From Paracoccus methylovorus (GTDB lineage Bacteria > Pseudomonadota > Alphaproteobacteria > Rhodobacterales > Rhodobacteraceae): a stretch of 64,000 nt of DNA. Location of the stretch: contig NZ_CP070371.1 in the NCBI RefSeq assembly GCF_016919705.1, positions 525,501 to 589,500 on the forward strand. The letters are read 5' to 3'. The translations under genes and the position numbers were made by a program. This document shows positions 43,910-52,560 of the stretch, in pieces. The notes below the pieces were generated by a model. That model was not told the DNA's origin and ran no database searches. It was given only the letters and a program-made list of their open reading frames with translations. The stretch's first letter is position 1. Each line of letters opens with the position of its first letter.

Positions 43910-44587
43910 ATGAAAATCGCCTATGCGGGCCCACCTTATATCGGCTGCGCGCATCTCTACCGCGACCGCCCGGACTATGCCGGTGAGGTCGATCATGCGG
44001 CGCTGATCGCGCGGCTGCAGCGCGACTATGACGGCTGGATCCTGCACGCCGCCGCAACACCGCGCTCTTTCGCCGTTCTCGCGCCACTGGTCGAACCGAC
44101 GGGGGCGCGCTGGATGGCCTGGGTGAAGGGTTTCGCCGCCTTCAAGCGCAGTGTTCCGGTCGCCTATGCCTGGGAGCCGGTGATCGTCAAAGCCGCCCGA
44201 AAACCTGTCGTCAGCAAGCGGCTGGTGCTGCGCGACTGGATTCAGGAGAGCATCACCCTGCGCCGCGGGCTGACCGGCGCCAAGCCGGAAGCCGTCTGCC
44301 ACTGGACCTTCGAGATGGTCGCCGCGCGGCCCGAGGATACGCTCGACGATCTGTTTCCCGGCACCGGCGCGGTTACTGGAGCATGGCATTCCTGGCAGCG
44401 GAAGTTCACCCTGCCGAACGATCCGCTGCCCGCCTTCCTAAGCCCGACAGCGCCCGCCGTGGGCGATCCCGTCCAGGAGGTCCGTCGTGAGCATCCATCG
44501 GAAAAATCGCAGCATAGGATACTGCGGAGTAGTGCCGGGCGGCGCGGCCCTTTGGGCCACGCCGCCCTTGGAAAACATGCAAGATAA
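43910..44587 (+). CDS. Phage-type DNA methyltransferase with altered motif IV
   Basis: The order motif IV then motif I (beta class) is visible: AYAGPPYIGC at 4-13 and DLFPGTGAV at 147-155. In relatives I know, the first reads ADPPYIG; here the catalytic Asp is Gly7 (GGC in place of GAC). TGARWMAWVKGFAAFKRSVP and KPVVSKRLVLRDWIQES are typical of this small phage family. The end after about residue 175 looks like read-through into unrelated sequence, since the family is usually near 190-200 aa and here it is 225. It may bind DNA without methylating. Confidence 0.65.
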   Translation: MKIAYAGPPYIGCAHLYRDRPDYAGEVDHAALIARLQRDYDGWILHAAATPRSFAVLAPLVEPTGARWMAWVKGFAAFKRSVPVAYAWEPVIVKAARKPVVSKRLVLRDWIQESITLRRGLTGAKPEAVCHWTFEMVAARPEDTLDDLFPGTGAVTGAWHSWQRKFTLPNDPLPAFLSPTAPAVGDPVQEVRREHPSEKSQHRILRSSAGRRGPLGHAALGKHAR

Positions 44588-44646
44588 AAGCCCGCGATGT
44601 GCGGGCCGGTCGGTCGGGGGTGTTTTCCGGGTTTTCGAGGTCGTTT

Positions 44647-44721
44647 CGCACCTCGCGGCGCCAAACCGCACCTCGCGGCCATCCGGATTTCTCAGGTTGC
44701 TCCTCATATCCCGCACCTCGC
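44647..44721 (+). repeat. Three direct repeats upstream of the relaxase gene
   Basis: CGCACCTCGC occurs at 44647-44656, 44667-44676 and 44712-44721, with starts 20 and 45 bases apart. The last copy lies 13 bases before the relaxase ATG. Such iterated sites could bind the relaxase or an accessory protein (part of oriT) or regulate the gene. Confidence 0.5.
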
Positions 44722-44734
44722 AGGAGATCCGGCC

Positions 44735-46473
44735 ATGAGCAGCGAGGACGATTTCCGCATCCGCCCGGGGCGGATCCGCTCCAGCCGCAGCCAGCGCGTC
44801 CGGCCTTTCGTGGCCCAGGCGCTGGCCGCCGCCCAGAAGGCGGGCGGGCGCGTCTCGCGCAGCGGCAGGATCGTGTCGCCGGGCGCCTCGCGCTTCGGCC
44901 GGGGCCGCAGCGCCGCCGTCCGCGCCAACCGGCTGATCAACCGCCGCACCCGACTCTGCACCGTCAAGGTTCGGGTGGTCCGCAGAACCGGGCAGGCCGC
45001 GGCGCTGCCCCGGCATCTGGGTTATCTCGGCCGTGACGGCGTCACCCGGGGCGGAGAAAAAGCCCGGATGTTCGGCCCGGACACCGACGATGCCGACATC
45101 AAGGATTTCGTAGAGCGCAGCGAGGACGACCGCCATCATTTCCGCTTCATCGTCTCGCCCGAGGATGCCGCCGACATGGCTGACCTGAAGCGGTTCACCC
45201 GGGAGTTGATGGCGCAGGCGGAAAAGGATCTCGGCACGGAACTGGACTGGATCGCCGTCGATCACTGGAACACCGGCCATCCCCATGTCCATGTCATCCT
45301 GCGGGGGCGGGCCGATGACGGCAAGGACCTGGTCATCTCGCGCGACTACATTCGGGAAGGGTTGCGCGACCGGGCGCAGGACCTGATCACCCAAGAGCTG
45401 GGGCCGCGCCATGACCACGAGATCCGCCGCGGCCTGATGCGGCAGGTCGAGGCGGAACGCTGGCCCGCGCTCGACCGCCAGCTTCTTCGCGACGCCGGCA
45501 AGTCCGGCATCATTGACATGGCCCCGGCCATCGACGCTCCGCGCGACGATTACCTGCCGCAGAAGGTCGGGCGGCTGCGGCATCTGGAGCGCCTCGGCCT
45601 GGCCGATCAAGTCGGGCAGGCGCAATGGGTGATCCGGCCCGAGGCAGAGACGGTGCTGCGCGACCTCGGCGAGCGCGGCGACATCATCAAGCGCATCCAT
45701 CGCGCGCTGTTGGGGCAGGGGATAGATCGCGGGTTGCCGACTACATCTTCGCCAGCGAGAAGGCCGATGGCCCGATCCTCGGCCGGCTGGTGGAACGCGG
45801 CCATGACGACGAGTTGAAGGGGAGCGCCTATGCAGTGATCGACGGCGTCGACGGTCGCACCCATCATATCCGGCTGCCGCATTTCGACGCTGCCGGCGAC
45901 AGCGCGCCCGGCTCCATCGTCGAGTTGCGGTCCTACGAGGATACGAAGGGCGCGCGCCGGGTCGCGCTGGCGGTGCGCTCCGATCTGGATATCCGCGCCC
46001 AAGTCACCGCGAGCGGTGCCACCTAGCTCGACCGCCAGGCGGTGGCCCGCGATCCCGTGGCGCTGTCGGATGCCGGTTTCGGCGCCGAGGTGCGCCAGGC
46101 GATGAACCGGCGCGCGGAACAACTGATCGGGGAAGGTCTGGCCGAGTGGCAGGGCAGCCGCGTGGTCTTCGCGCGCCAGCTGCTCGACCGGCTGCGCGAG
46201 CGCGAGGTCGGTACGCTGGCCGAGAAGCTCACGGCAGAGGCAGGTCTGCCGTTCGAGCGTGCAGCCGGTGGCGACAGCATTGCGGGCACCTATCGCCGCC
46301 GCTTTGTCCTGGCCTCGGGCCGTTTCGCCATGATCGACGATGGACTGGGCTCCAAGCTTGTGCCCTGGACGCCCTCGCTGGAACGGCATCTCGACCGGCA
46401 TGTCTCCGGCGTGGCCCTTGCGGATGGTAGTGTGGACTGGAGCTTCGGCCGCAAGCGCGGGCTGGAATTGTAA
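44735..46473 (+). pseudogene. VirD2/DUF3363-type relaxase, frameshifted with internal stop
   Basis: Relaxases nick oriT to start conjugation. The first frame has the N-terminal arginine-rich segment, HLGYLGRDGVTRGGEKARMF, and the HUH metal motif GHPHVHVILRG near residue 182. Near 45725 one base shifts the frame, and coding continues as VADYIFASEKADGPILGRLV. TAG at 46024-46026 then interrupts it before LDRQAVARDPVALS and the DUF3363 end RRFVLASGRFAMIDDGLGSK. GGAG precedes ATG 44735. The truncated first part retains the HUH motif. Confidence 0.85.
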
Positions 46474-46479
46474 TGGTGA

Positions 46480-46809
46480 TCAGTAGGGGCAGTCCGCACT
46501 TGGCCTGGCTACGCCGTCCATGGCGACGAGGCCTTCGCAGATTTCCTGCCCCTGCCGGGTGATTTCGGCGACGTTCAGGTCCTGGACCTGCGATATCGCG
46601 ATCAGCCCGCGCGCTGCGAGGTGATCGAGACTATCCCTCAACGTCACGCGGCTGGACGGCATTCCAAGCTGGCCCAGCCAGGACGCCAGGATTTCCTCGT
46701 TGCTTCTTCCACTAGGTGACCGCGCAAGGGCGCGGAGGATGGCGAGGGCGCGATGCTCGGCTGTGATGACCTCCAGTGTTCTGGTCTGGTTCGATCCCTG
46801 ATCCGCCAT
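46480..46809 (-). CDS. Winged-helix phage-type regulator (VpaChn25_0724-like)
   Basis: The 109-aa product from ATG 46809 has a winged-helix core, ALAILRALARSPSGRSNEEI, LASWLGQLGMPSSRVTLRDS and LDHLAARGLIAISQV. It resembles small proteins of Mu-like phages. AAGGAA precedes the start. It is convergent with the relaxase gene and lies beyond vapC on the same strand, overlapping no other gene from this start. Confidence 0.6.
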   Translation of the reverse strand: MADQGSNQTRTLEVITAEHRALAILRALARSPSGRSNEEILASWLGQLGMPSSRVTLRDSLDHLAARGLIAISQVQDLNVAEITRQGQEICEGLVAMDGVARPSADCPY

Positions 46810-46825
46810 CTGGTTTCCTTGGGAA

Positions 46826-47197
46826 TTATTGTGGCAGGACATGCAGAATACCAACTCGTGCCGCCGCTGCGCTCAGGCGACGGTCGCGGGTCCAGAGCGT
46901 GGTGCCGGGGGCGAGCAGGGTCGCGGCGATCAGATGCGCATCCACATAGCCGATGCCGAGGCTGAACAGCTGCCGCGCCTCGATCAGCGCCATGACCTCG
47001 GCATGGCTGGCAACGCTCGTCCGTGGCAGTCCCTGCATCGCGGCGATGACCGCCTCCCGGTCCTTCAGACTGCCGAGCGCCAGTTCGCCGATGACGAAGG
47101 GATGCGCCAGCACCAGCCCGGCTTTCAGCAGACCGGCCAGTTCCGCATCGCCCGCGCGCAGGTGGTCGATCCAGATCGAGGTATCGACGAGGATCAC
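46826..47197 (-). CDS. vapC: VapC-type PIN-domain toxin
   Basis: VapC toxins are PIN-domain ribonucleases, many cutting tRNA. The 123-aa product keeps the acidic site: Asp5 in MILVDTSIW, the Glu in VIGELALGS near 38 and the Asp in GYVDAHLIAATLL. The later WTRDRRL is also typical. It starts with GTG 47197, overlapping the vapB stop by one base. All catalytic acids are present, so it should be active. Confidence 0.9.
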   Translation of the reverse strand: MILVDTSIWIDHLRAGDAELAGLLKAGLVLAHPFVIGELALGSLKDREAVIAAMQGLPRTSVASHAEVMALIEARQLFSLGIGYVDAHLIAATLLAPGTTLWTRDRRLSAAAARVGILHVLPQ

Positions 47198-47388
47198 TAC
47201 GCCGGCTGCCGGCGCGGGGCGACCGCTGCCCGCTTGTCGGTGCCGCCGAGCAGGGCGAGCCGCCGGGCGCTCTCGCGCTCGATCAGAGCCTTCAGCCCCT
47301 CGCGCACCAAGACGGCCTTCTCGCCGATGCCGGTGAGGTCATGGGCTTGCCGGAGCAACTCGTCGTCGAGATTGAGGGTCGTGCGCAT
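47197..47388 (-). CDS. vapB: VapB-type antitoxin
   Basis: This 63-aa protein opens with the ribbon-helix-helix MRTTLNLDDELLRQAHDLTG and continues EKAVLVREGLKALIERE. The positively charged tail would wrap VapC. GGAGG lies 6 bases before ATG 47388. It is translationally coupled to vapC, and the pair probably autoregulates and stabilises the surrounding mobile DNA. Confidence 0.88.
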   Translation of the reverse strand: MRTTLNLDDELLRQAHDLTGIGEKAVLVREGLKALIERESARRLALLGGTDKRAAVAPRRQPA

Positions 47389-47593
47389 GGTCAGCCTCCA
47401 AGGATGATGCACCCAATATAGCATCATTCGGTGCCGATTGCGATGTATCGGAGGAAACTTCGGCACCGTATCCTGCAAGTATTTTTACGCTGCCCTGCGC
47501 CGGACTGCGATCAGTTCTAGGATGGCTGTTGCAACCTGTGTTGGCCGGGTTTTCTTTCATTGTATCGGATATCAGCAGGAGGTCGGAACCGCC

Positions 47594-48014
47594 TTGTCCG
47601 GCACGAAGATCTTCTGGGGCCAGATCACCGTGGTCTTCCTGATCGTGCTGATCTTCATCTGGTCCGGAACGCAATGGACGGCCTGGCGGCTCGGCTTCCA
47701 GCCCCAGCTTGGCCCTGCCTGGTTCGATCTGTATGGTATCCCGGTCTATTACCCGCCGGCCCTGTTCTGGTGGTGGTATTTCTGCGACGCCTATGCCCCG
47801 CGTATCTTCATGGAAGGCGGCATCATCGCCGCCTCCGGTGGTTTCCTTGCCATTGCCATCGCCATCCTGATGTCGGTCTGGCGCGCCCGGGCTGCTCAGT
47901 TCCGACGGCGTCGTGCTTGGCAAGCTCGGCGAGGACTACCTGCGTCACAATGGCCCGGAACATGTGCTCTGCTTCGCGCCAACCCACTCCGGCAAGGGCG
48001 TCATCCTCGTCTGG
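47594..48014 (+). pseudogene. traG: TraG/VirD4-type coupling protein, N-terminal part, deleted and interrupted
   Basis: From TTG 47594 the frame reads SGTKIFWGQITVVFLIVLIF, SGTQWTAWRLGFQPQLG and GGIIAASGGFLAIAIAILMS, the two membrane helices of TraG. A small out-of-frame deletion near 47890 joins this to VLGKLGEDYLRHNGPEHVLC and FAPTHSGKGV, the Walker A region. There the IS3 element interrupts it at about 48014. The ATPase domain beyond is not found after the IS. Coupling to the nearby relaxase is therefore lost. Confidence 0.8.
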
Positions 48015-48049
48015 ACCTGTCCCGGTTCCTTTCCGGTCAGGTTCTCCTG

Positions 48050-48907
48050 TTAGGCGGCCCGTTGTTCGAAGACCACGGGTGATTTCCAGCCCAGGGCTGA
48101 GTGTTTGCGCCGCGGGTTGTAGAAGCCGTTGATGTATTCGAAGAGGGCGATCTCGACATCACGCCGGGTGCGCCAGTCGCGACGCCAGACCAGTTCGGCC
48201 TTCAGCGATTTGAAGAAGCTCTCGACGGCGGAGTTGTCGTAACAATTGCCCTTGCCGCTCATCGACACCCTGAACCCATGCCTTCGCAGGATCTTCTGGT
48301 AGTCATGCGCACAGTATTGGGCGCCACGATCGGTGTGGTGAAGACAGCCCGGTGGCGGGCGGCGCAGGGCAACCGCCATGTTCAGCGCGCGGATTGCCAG
48401 ATCCTGCTTCATGCGGTTGCTGATGGCCCAGCCGATGACGCGTCTGGAAAACAGGTCGAGGATGACGGCCAGATAGACCCAGCCTTCGCGGGACCAGACG
48501 TAGGTGATGTCACCTGCCCATTTCTGGTTCGGCCCGCTCGTCACGAAATCCTGTTGCAGGGGGTTCGGCGCGATGTTGAAGGCATGGTCGCTGTTGGTCG
48601 TGCGCTTGAACTTGCGGCTGCGGATGACCCGGATGCCGTTCTGGCGCATCAGACGATCCACGCGGCGCTGGCCGACCCGCAGGCCCAATTCGTTCAGTTC
48701 CTCGGTCATGCGCGGCCTGCCATAGCTGCCCAGACTCAGCCGATGCTGGTCGCGAATATGGGCCAGGATTACCATATCGCGCCGCTGGCGTTTCGACGGG
48801 GGTCTGCGCCGCCACGCGCGCAATCCGCGGTCGGTCACGCCCATCATGCGACATAGATGGGTGCAAGAAAGGCTGCCGCGATAGCTGGCAATGAACTGAA
48901 ACTCCAT
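48050..48907 (-). CDS. IS3-family transposase OrfB
   Basis: The 285-aa product has the HTH_21-like segment (GSYGRPRMTEELNELGLRVG) and a full integrase core with all DDE residues: WAGDITYVWSREGWVYLAVI, CLHHTDRGAQYCAHDYQ and NSAVESFFKSLKAELV. It ends HSALGWKSPVVFEQ. It overlaps orfA by 64 bases, so an OrfAB fusion would be made by -1 frameshifting. It looks functional. Confidence 0.93.
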   Translation of the reverse strand: MEFQFIASYRGSLSCTHLCRMMGVTDRGLRAWRRRPPSKRQRRDMVILAHIRDQHRLSLGSYGRPRMTEELNELGLRVGQRRVDRLMRQNGIRVIRSRKFKRTTNSDHAFNIAPNPLQQDFVTSGPNQKWAGDITYVWSREGWVYLAVILDLFSRRVIGWAISNRMKQDLAIRALNMAVALRRPPPGCLHHTDRGAQYCAHDYQKILRRHGFRVSMSGKGNCYDNSAVESFFKSLKAELVWRRDWRTRRDVEIALFEYINGFYNPRRKHSALGWKSPVVFEQRAA

Positions 48908-49179
48908 GGCTTTTGAGCCGCGAAGAACTGAGCCGCCTTTTTGGGCACCTCCCTCTCCTCCCTGAGAATGCGGCTCTCTTTGCGTAACCGCTCATTCTCG
49001 CAAAGAAGATCAGCATCCCGTTCCGGCACCTTCGCCTCATCGGAAATCGCCCGGATCCATTTGCCGAGCGTCGAAAGCCCGGTCCCAAGATCAGACGCAA
49101 CCTGACGCCGTGTCAGACCGCTGCTGAGCGCAATGCGAACCGCATCACGCTTGAACTCGCCGCTGTGTGTCAATGCCAT
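48844..49179 (-). CDS. IS3-family transposase OrfA
   Basis: The 111-aa product has an N-terminal helix-turn-helix (DAVRIALSSGLTRRQVASDL) and a leucine-rich C-terminal helix (CENERLRKESRILREEREV). AAAGGAGA precedes ATG 49179. It matches the OrfA at 39044 almost residue for residue until FFAA. An A-rich run near VPKKAAQF is the likely frameshift site to OrfB. Confidence 0.9.
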   Translation of the reverse strand: MALTHSGEFKRDAVRIALSSGLTRRQVASDLGTGLSTLGKWIRAISDEAKVPERDADLLCENERLRKESRILREEREVPKKAAQFFAAQKPWSFSSLPAIAAAFLAPIYVA

Positions 49180-49342
49180 ATCCTGTCTCCTTTGAAGAGA
49201 GCATCGCTCTCAGAAGACCGGAACAAACCCGGGACAGGTCCAGACCGGGCAGGTTACAATAAATTTCCGCCTCGGGGCTGGAAAAATGCGATCCCGGCTT
49301 TCAGGATGGATTGGGACGGTGGAAGGATGAAGGAGCCTGGCG

Positions 49343-49912
49343 ATGGATGCTTACGGCCATCTTCGCATTCTCGTCAGCATGATCCTGGGGCTGGGGATCA
49401 CCCGCGTTCTGTCGGGGCTGTCGCGGCGCATCCAGTCGCCCGCCCGGACCGAGGGCATGCTGGCCCAGACGGTCTGGGCAGTCATTGTTCTGCTTGGCGC
49501 GGTGCATTTCTGGTGGTGGGAATTCGGATTGCGCCGTATCAGCGACTGGCATTTCGGGGCCTATGTCTTCGTTCTTTGCTATGCCTCGCTGCATTTCGTG
49601 ATGGCGACGCTGATCTTTCCCGATGCGCTGCCCGACCATGCCGAAAGCGAGAGCTTCTTCATGCGCCGCCGCCACTGGTTCTTCGGCGTCTTTGCCCTGA
49701 CATTCGGCTTCGACCTGTTCGACACGCTGATGAAGGGCAGCGATTATTTTCACGCGTTGGGGCCCGAGTATTTCCTGAGGCTGGCCTTGGGCCTGTCCAT
49801 CGCCTTCGCGGCGCTTCGTGCCCGGACCCTGCAAGGCGTCGCGTTGATCGGCGCGGTCTGGCTGGTCTATGACATCAGCTGGATCGTCCGCAGATATGAC
49901 AGCCTGGGATGA
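49343..49912 (+). CDS. Hypothetical polytopic membrane protein
   Basis: The 189-aa product has about six hydrophobic segments (LRILVSMILGLGITRVLSGL, TVWAVIVLLGAVHFWWWEFG, HFGAYVFVLCYASLHFVMAT and others) and few charged residues in them. I recognise no named family. The first segment with GLGITRVLSG is seen in small uncharacterised membrane proteins of proteobacteria. It lies alone to the right of the IS3 element. Confidence 0.65.
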   Translation: MDAYGHLRILVSMILGLGITRVLSGLSRRIQSPARTEGMLAQTVWAVIVLLGAVHFWWWEFGLRRISDWHFGAYVFVLCYASLHFVMATLIFPDALPDHAESESFFMRRRHWFFGVFALTFGFDLFDTLMKGSDYFHALGPEYFLRLALGLSIAFAALRARTLQGVALIGAVWLVYDISWIVRRYDSLG

Positions 49913-50300
49913 GCCGATGGATGAAATGCGCTATTTCTTCATATGCTTGGGGCCGGATACAGCACATGCAGCACGATATATCGGCAGGAAAATCCTCAGG
50001 CAGCTGTTGTGAACAGTGCGCCATTTCGACTTCGAGAACGGGCCAATTGGACTTGATTCATCAGTTTTGCCATAGGTAGAAAAATAGATGTGGCGCGAGG
50101 ATCAGGACCTGCAACCATCTTTACTTGCTCCGGGCGCAAGTAAAGATCATAGCTTGCCCCCGCAACCAACGATAATTGCGCATTGCGCTCCCAAAGGAGG
50201 GCTTTTTGCGTTCCAGCGAGATCGCAAGGATTCCAGCGAGATCACCGCGACCTCGATCTGAAGCTCCCCGCTGTCCGGGTCCCGGGCCATATGGTGATGT
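49913..50300. other. AT-richer intergenic stretch with hairpin and direct repeat
   Basis: No gene is convincing here. It holds a perfect inverted repeat at 50117-50147 and a direct repeat, TTCCAGCGAGATC, at 50211-50223 and 50231-50243. Confidence 0.45.
50117..50147. repeat. Perfect 12-bp inverted repeat
   Basis: ATCTTTACTTGC (50117-50128) and GCAAGTAAAGAT (50136-50147) pair exactly around TCCGGGC. There is no T-run, so a protein-binding dyad or a recombination or nick site in the decayed element is as likely as a terminator. Confidence 0.5.
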
Positions 50301-50304
50301 GAGG

Positions 50305-51126
50305 GCGTGGCCATGATGAGGCGCAGCGCAGCGAGGCGGCGACCTATCCCGACAGCACCTTTCCCGAACCACCCCGCGTCACCCGCCTGTCCCGCAAGAT
50401 GCTGGCAGGCGTCGGCGCGGCCGCGCTTCGCGGCATCGGCGGCGCGCTGATCTACGCGCTCCAGACCCGCGCCGAGGGACCGGGCGGCGGTGAACTCTAT
50501 TCGACCGAGAATCGGCCCACGGCGGACGGCCTCGCCGGCCTGCCGCGCGACTATACCGGCCCCCGTCCTGGGGCCGGCGTTGCCGGGCGACCTCGGAAGG
50601 CCCATCCTTGACGCGCAGAACCGGGGCCAGCCTGTCGTGCCGCCGGTCATGGCGACGCCCGCCGTCGATCCCGAGGAAGAACGCCGCCGCGCCGAGGAAG
50701 AAGCTGCGCGCTTGAATAACGTGCTTTTCCAGTCCGGCCCGAACACGGGAACGCCGGCAGGGATGGCCATGCCCGGCCTTGCCGGTCTCGGCCTCGGCGG
50801 ACAGCCGGCGACGCAGGATCGGCACCCGGCTTTCCTCAACGGCCCCGTGGACCGGCAGACCGTCGCCCCGGATCGTCGTCACCTCGCCTGCCTCGCCCTA
50901 CAGGCCGGGGCCGTCATCCCGGCCGCGCTTATCACCGGCATCCGCTCCGATCTTCCCGGCCAGATCACCGTGCAGGTGACGGAGAATATCTATGACAGTC
51001 CGACCGGCAGCCTGCTCCTGATCACGCAGGGCACGCGTATCATCGGCCAATACGATGACGGCGTGACCTTCGGCCAGCGCCGCGTGTTGCTGGTCTGGCA
51101 CCGCCTGATCCTGCCGGGCGGCAGAG
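50305..51126 (+). pseudogene. trbI: TrbI N-terminal and middle part (third copy), frameshifted and truncated
   Basis: PPRVTRLSRKMLAGVGAAAL, a membrane helix, and ELYSTENRPTADGLAGLPRD lie in one frame. Near 50565 the frame slips and continues as LGPALPGDLGRPILDAQNRG, EEEAARLNNVLFQSG, AGAVIPAALITGIRSDLPGQ and QRRVLLVWHRLILPGGR. It stops matching at about 51126, where an antisense regulator fragment begins. The last hundred or so residues of TrbI are missing; a trbI tail of similar type lies at 24238. Confidence 0.85.
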
Positions 51127-51127
51127 T

Positions 51128-51407
51128 ATAGCCGAGAGGTCAGGTCGCGCAATTCGGCAGGGGTAAAGAAGGGCTGCGGACTTTGCGGCAGGTCAGGTTC
51201 GAAAGACTTCGACAAGGTGACGCCCAGCCCATCAAGGATCTTGCGCAGCGAAGCGACCGAGGGGCTGCGACGCCCTGTTTCAATCATCGAGACCTGACCA
51301 TGCGGCACACCCGATGCCTCGGCCAGTTGTCGCTGCGACAAGCCTGCGGCGGTGCGCAGTTCTTTCAGCCGCGCACCTACGTCGAATGTGCTGTCGAAAT
51401 CGCTCAT
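51128..51407 (-). pseudogene. XRE-family regulator, C-terminus cut
   Basis: From ATG 51407 the protein has an XRE helix-turn-helix (RLKELRTAAGLSQRQLAEAS, VPHGQVSMIETGRRSPSVAS) and a linker FEPDLPQSPQPFFTPAELRD. In relatives this leads into a C-terminal cupin domain. At about 51128 the frame enters antisense trbI sequence, so the sensor domain is missing. It may still bind DNA. It probably controlled genes now lost. Confidence 0.7.
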
Positions 51408-51554
51408 TCCCGCTCCGCTGTCTTTAGCGCAGGTTAACTGGGCTCGACTTGACGCACCAGCCATCATGCGCAAATTGAAGGAATTGGTCGCTCAGAATAT
51501 TGAGCACTACGCATGCCGATGTGAACAAGCCACGGTTCCAGCCCGAGAGGGGGC

Positions 51555-52463
51555 CTATCCCACCCCGTCTTGCGTCATGCAGGCGGCAATCCAGTCGCGA
51601 AACGCCGCCAGCGGTTTCAGTCCGGCCTTGCGTGCGGGCCAAGCCAGCCAATAGGCGCCGCTGCCGGGCACCCCTTGCCGCAGGATTGGCGTCAGCCGCC
51701 CCTCGGCGATCTCTACCCGGGCCAGATAGTCCGGCAAAAGCGCGATCCCAAGACCCGAGATCGCCGCCTGGATCATCATCGAAAACTGGTCCATCATCAT
51801 GCCGTTCAGCGGTTTTGGCGGCTCGACGCCTTGGCCGCGAAACCACGCCGCCCACGCATCGGGTCGGGTGGGCAGTTGCAGCAGCAACATCCCTGCCAGA
51901 TCGGCCGGGCGGTCCACCGGCGCCCGGGCCAACAGGCTGGGCGCTGCGCAGGCGGTCAACCTTTCGTCAAACAATTTCAGATGCTCGGCTCCGGGCCAGT
52001 CGTCCTGACCGTAGAAGATCATCGCGTCAAAGGGTTCTTCGTCAAAGCTGAAGCGGCGAAAGCGGGTGGTCAGGTTGATCGAGACGCCGGGATGCGCCGA
52101 CAGGAAATCCGGCAGACGCGGCGCCAGCCACCGCGTGGCAAAGGTGGGCAGGACGGCAAGGTCCAGACTGCCGCCGTCGGGGTTCGCGATCAGCGACATG
52201 CTGGCGCGCTGGATCAGCTCGATTGCAGCGGCGATGTCGCGGAAATACCGCTCGGCCGCCTCGGTCGGGGTCAGGCGCTTCTTGTGGCGCACGAACAGTT
52301 CCTGCCCCAGTTGCGCCTCGAGGCTTTGCAACAGCCGGCTGACCGTGCTTTGTGTCAGGCCCAGATCCTGCGCCGCGCCGGTGACCGACCCGGTGCGCAT
52401 CACCGCGTCAAAAGCCAAAAGCAGGCTGAGGTTCGGAAGGAAGCGTCTTTGGCGCAAGAACAT
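51555..52463 (-). CDS. LysR-type regulator, divergent from gcdH
   Basis: The 302-aa product has the N-terminal LysR helix-turn-helix (NLSLLLAFDAVMRTGSVTGA, AQDLGLTQSTVSRLLQSLEA) and a full effector domain of the GcvA-like group. It is transcribed away from gcdH with 97 bases between starts, the normal arrangement for a LysR protein that controls its divergent neighbour. Its inducer may be glutarate or glutaryl-CoA; this is inference from context. Confidence 0.88.
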   Translation of the reverse strand: MFLRQRRFLPNLSLLLAFDAVMRTGSVTGAAQDLGLTQSTVSRLLQSLEAQLGQELFVRHKKRLTPTEAAERYFRDIAAAIELIQRASMSLIANPDGGSLDLAVLPTFATRWLAPRLPDFLSAHPGVSINLTTRFRRFSFDEEPFDAMIFYGQDDWPGAEHLKLFDERLTACAAPSLLARAPVDRPADLAGMLLLQLPTRPDAWAAWFRGQGVEPPKPLNGMMMDQFSMMIQAAISGLGIALLPDYLARVEIAEGRLTPILRQGVPGSGAYWLAWPARKAGLKPLAAFRDWIAACMTQDGVG

Positions 52464-52560
52464 TCACTCTATGCATGAAGTGATGAGGATTATCCATTTT
52501 CCGGCTAGGTTTGGAAGCTGTAATGAATGAACCAAGCACCATTATCGCAAGAGGCATGAC

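Larger units (their letters stand above)
48015..49247 (-). mobile_element. Intact IS3-family element
   Basis: The ends share the inverted repeat TGGACCTGTCCCGG (from 48015 and, complementary, up to 49247). It is about 1.23 kb with orfA and orfB overlapping on the minus strand. It interrupts traG. No clear 3-bp target duplication is visible, since neighbouring bases (GTC and GAC) differ and traG does not resume on the right, so a deletion followed insertion. A truncated copy lies at 39015-39541. Confidence 0.85.

Noticed and set aside
50124..50372. Small minus-strand frame across the dyad region
   Set aside because: It has no ribosome site or family resemblance, and it overlaps the eroded start of the trbI remnant.
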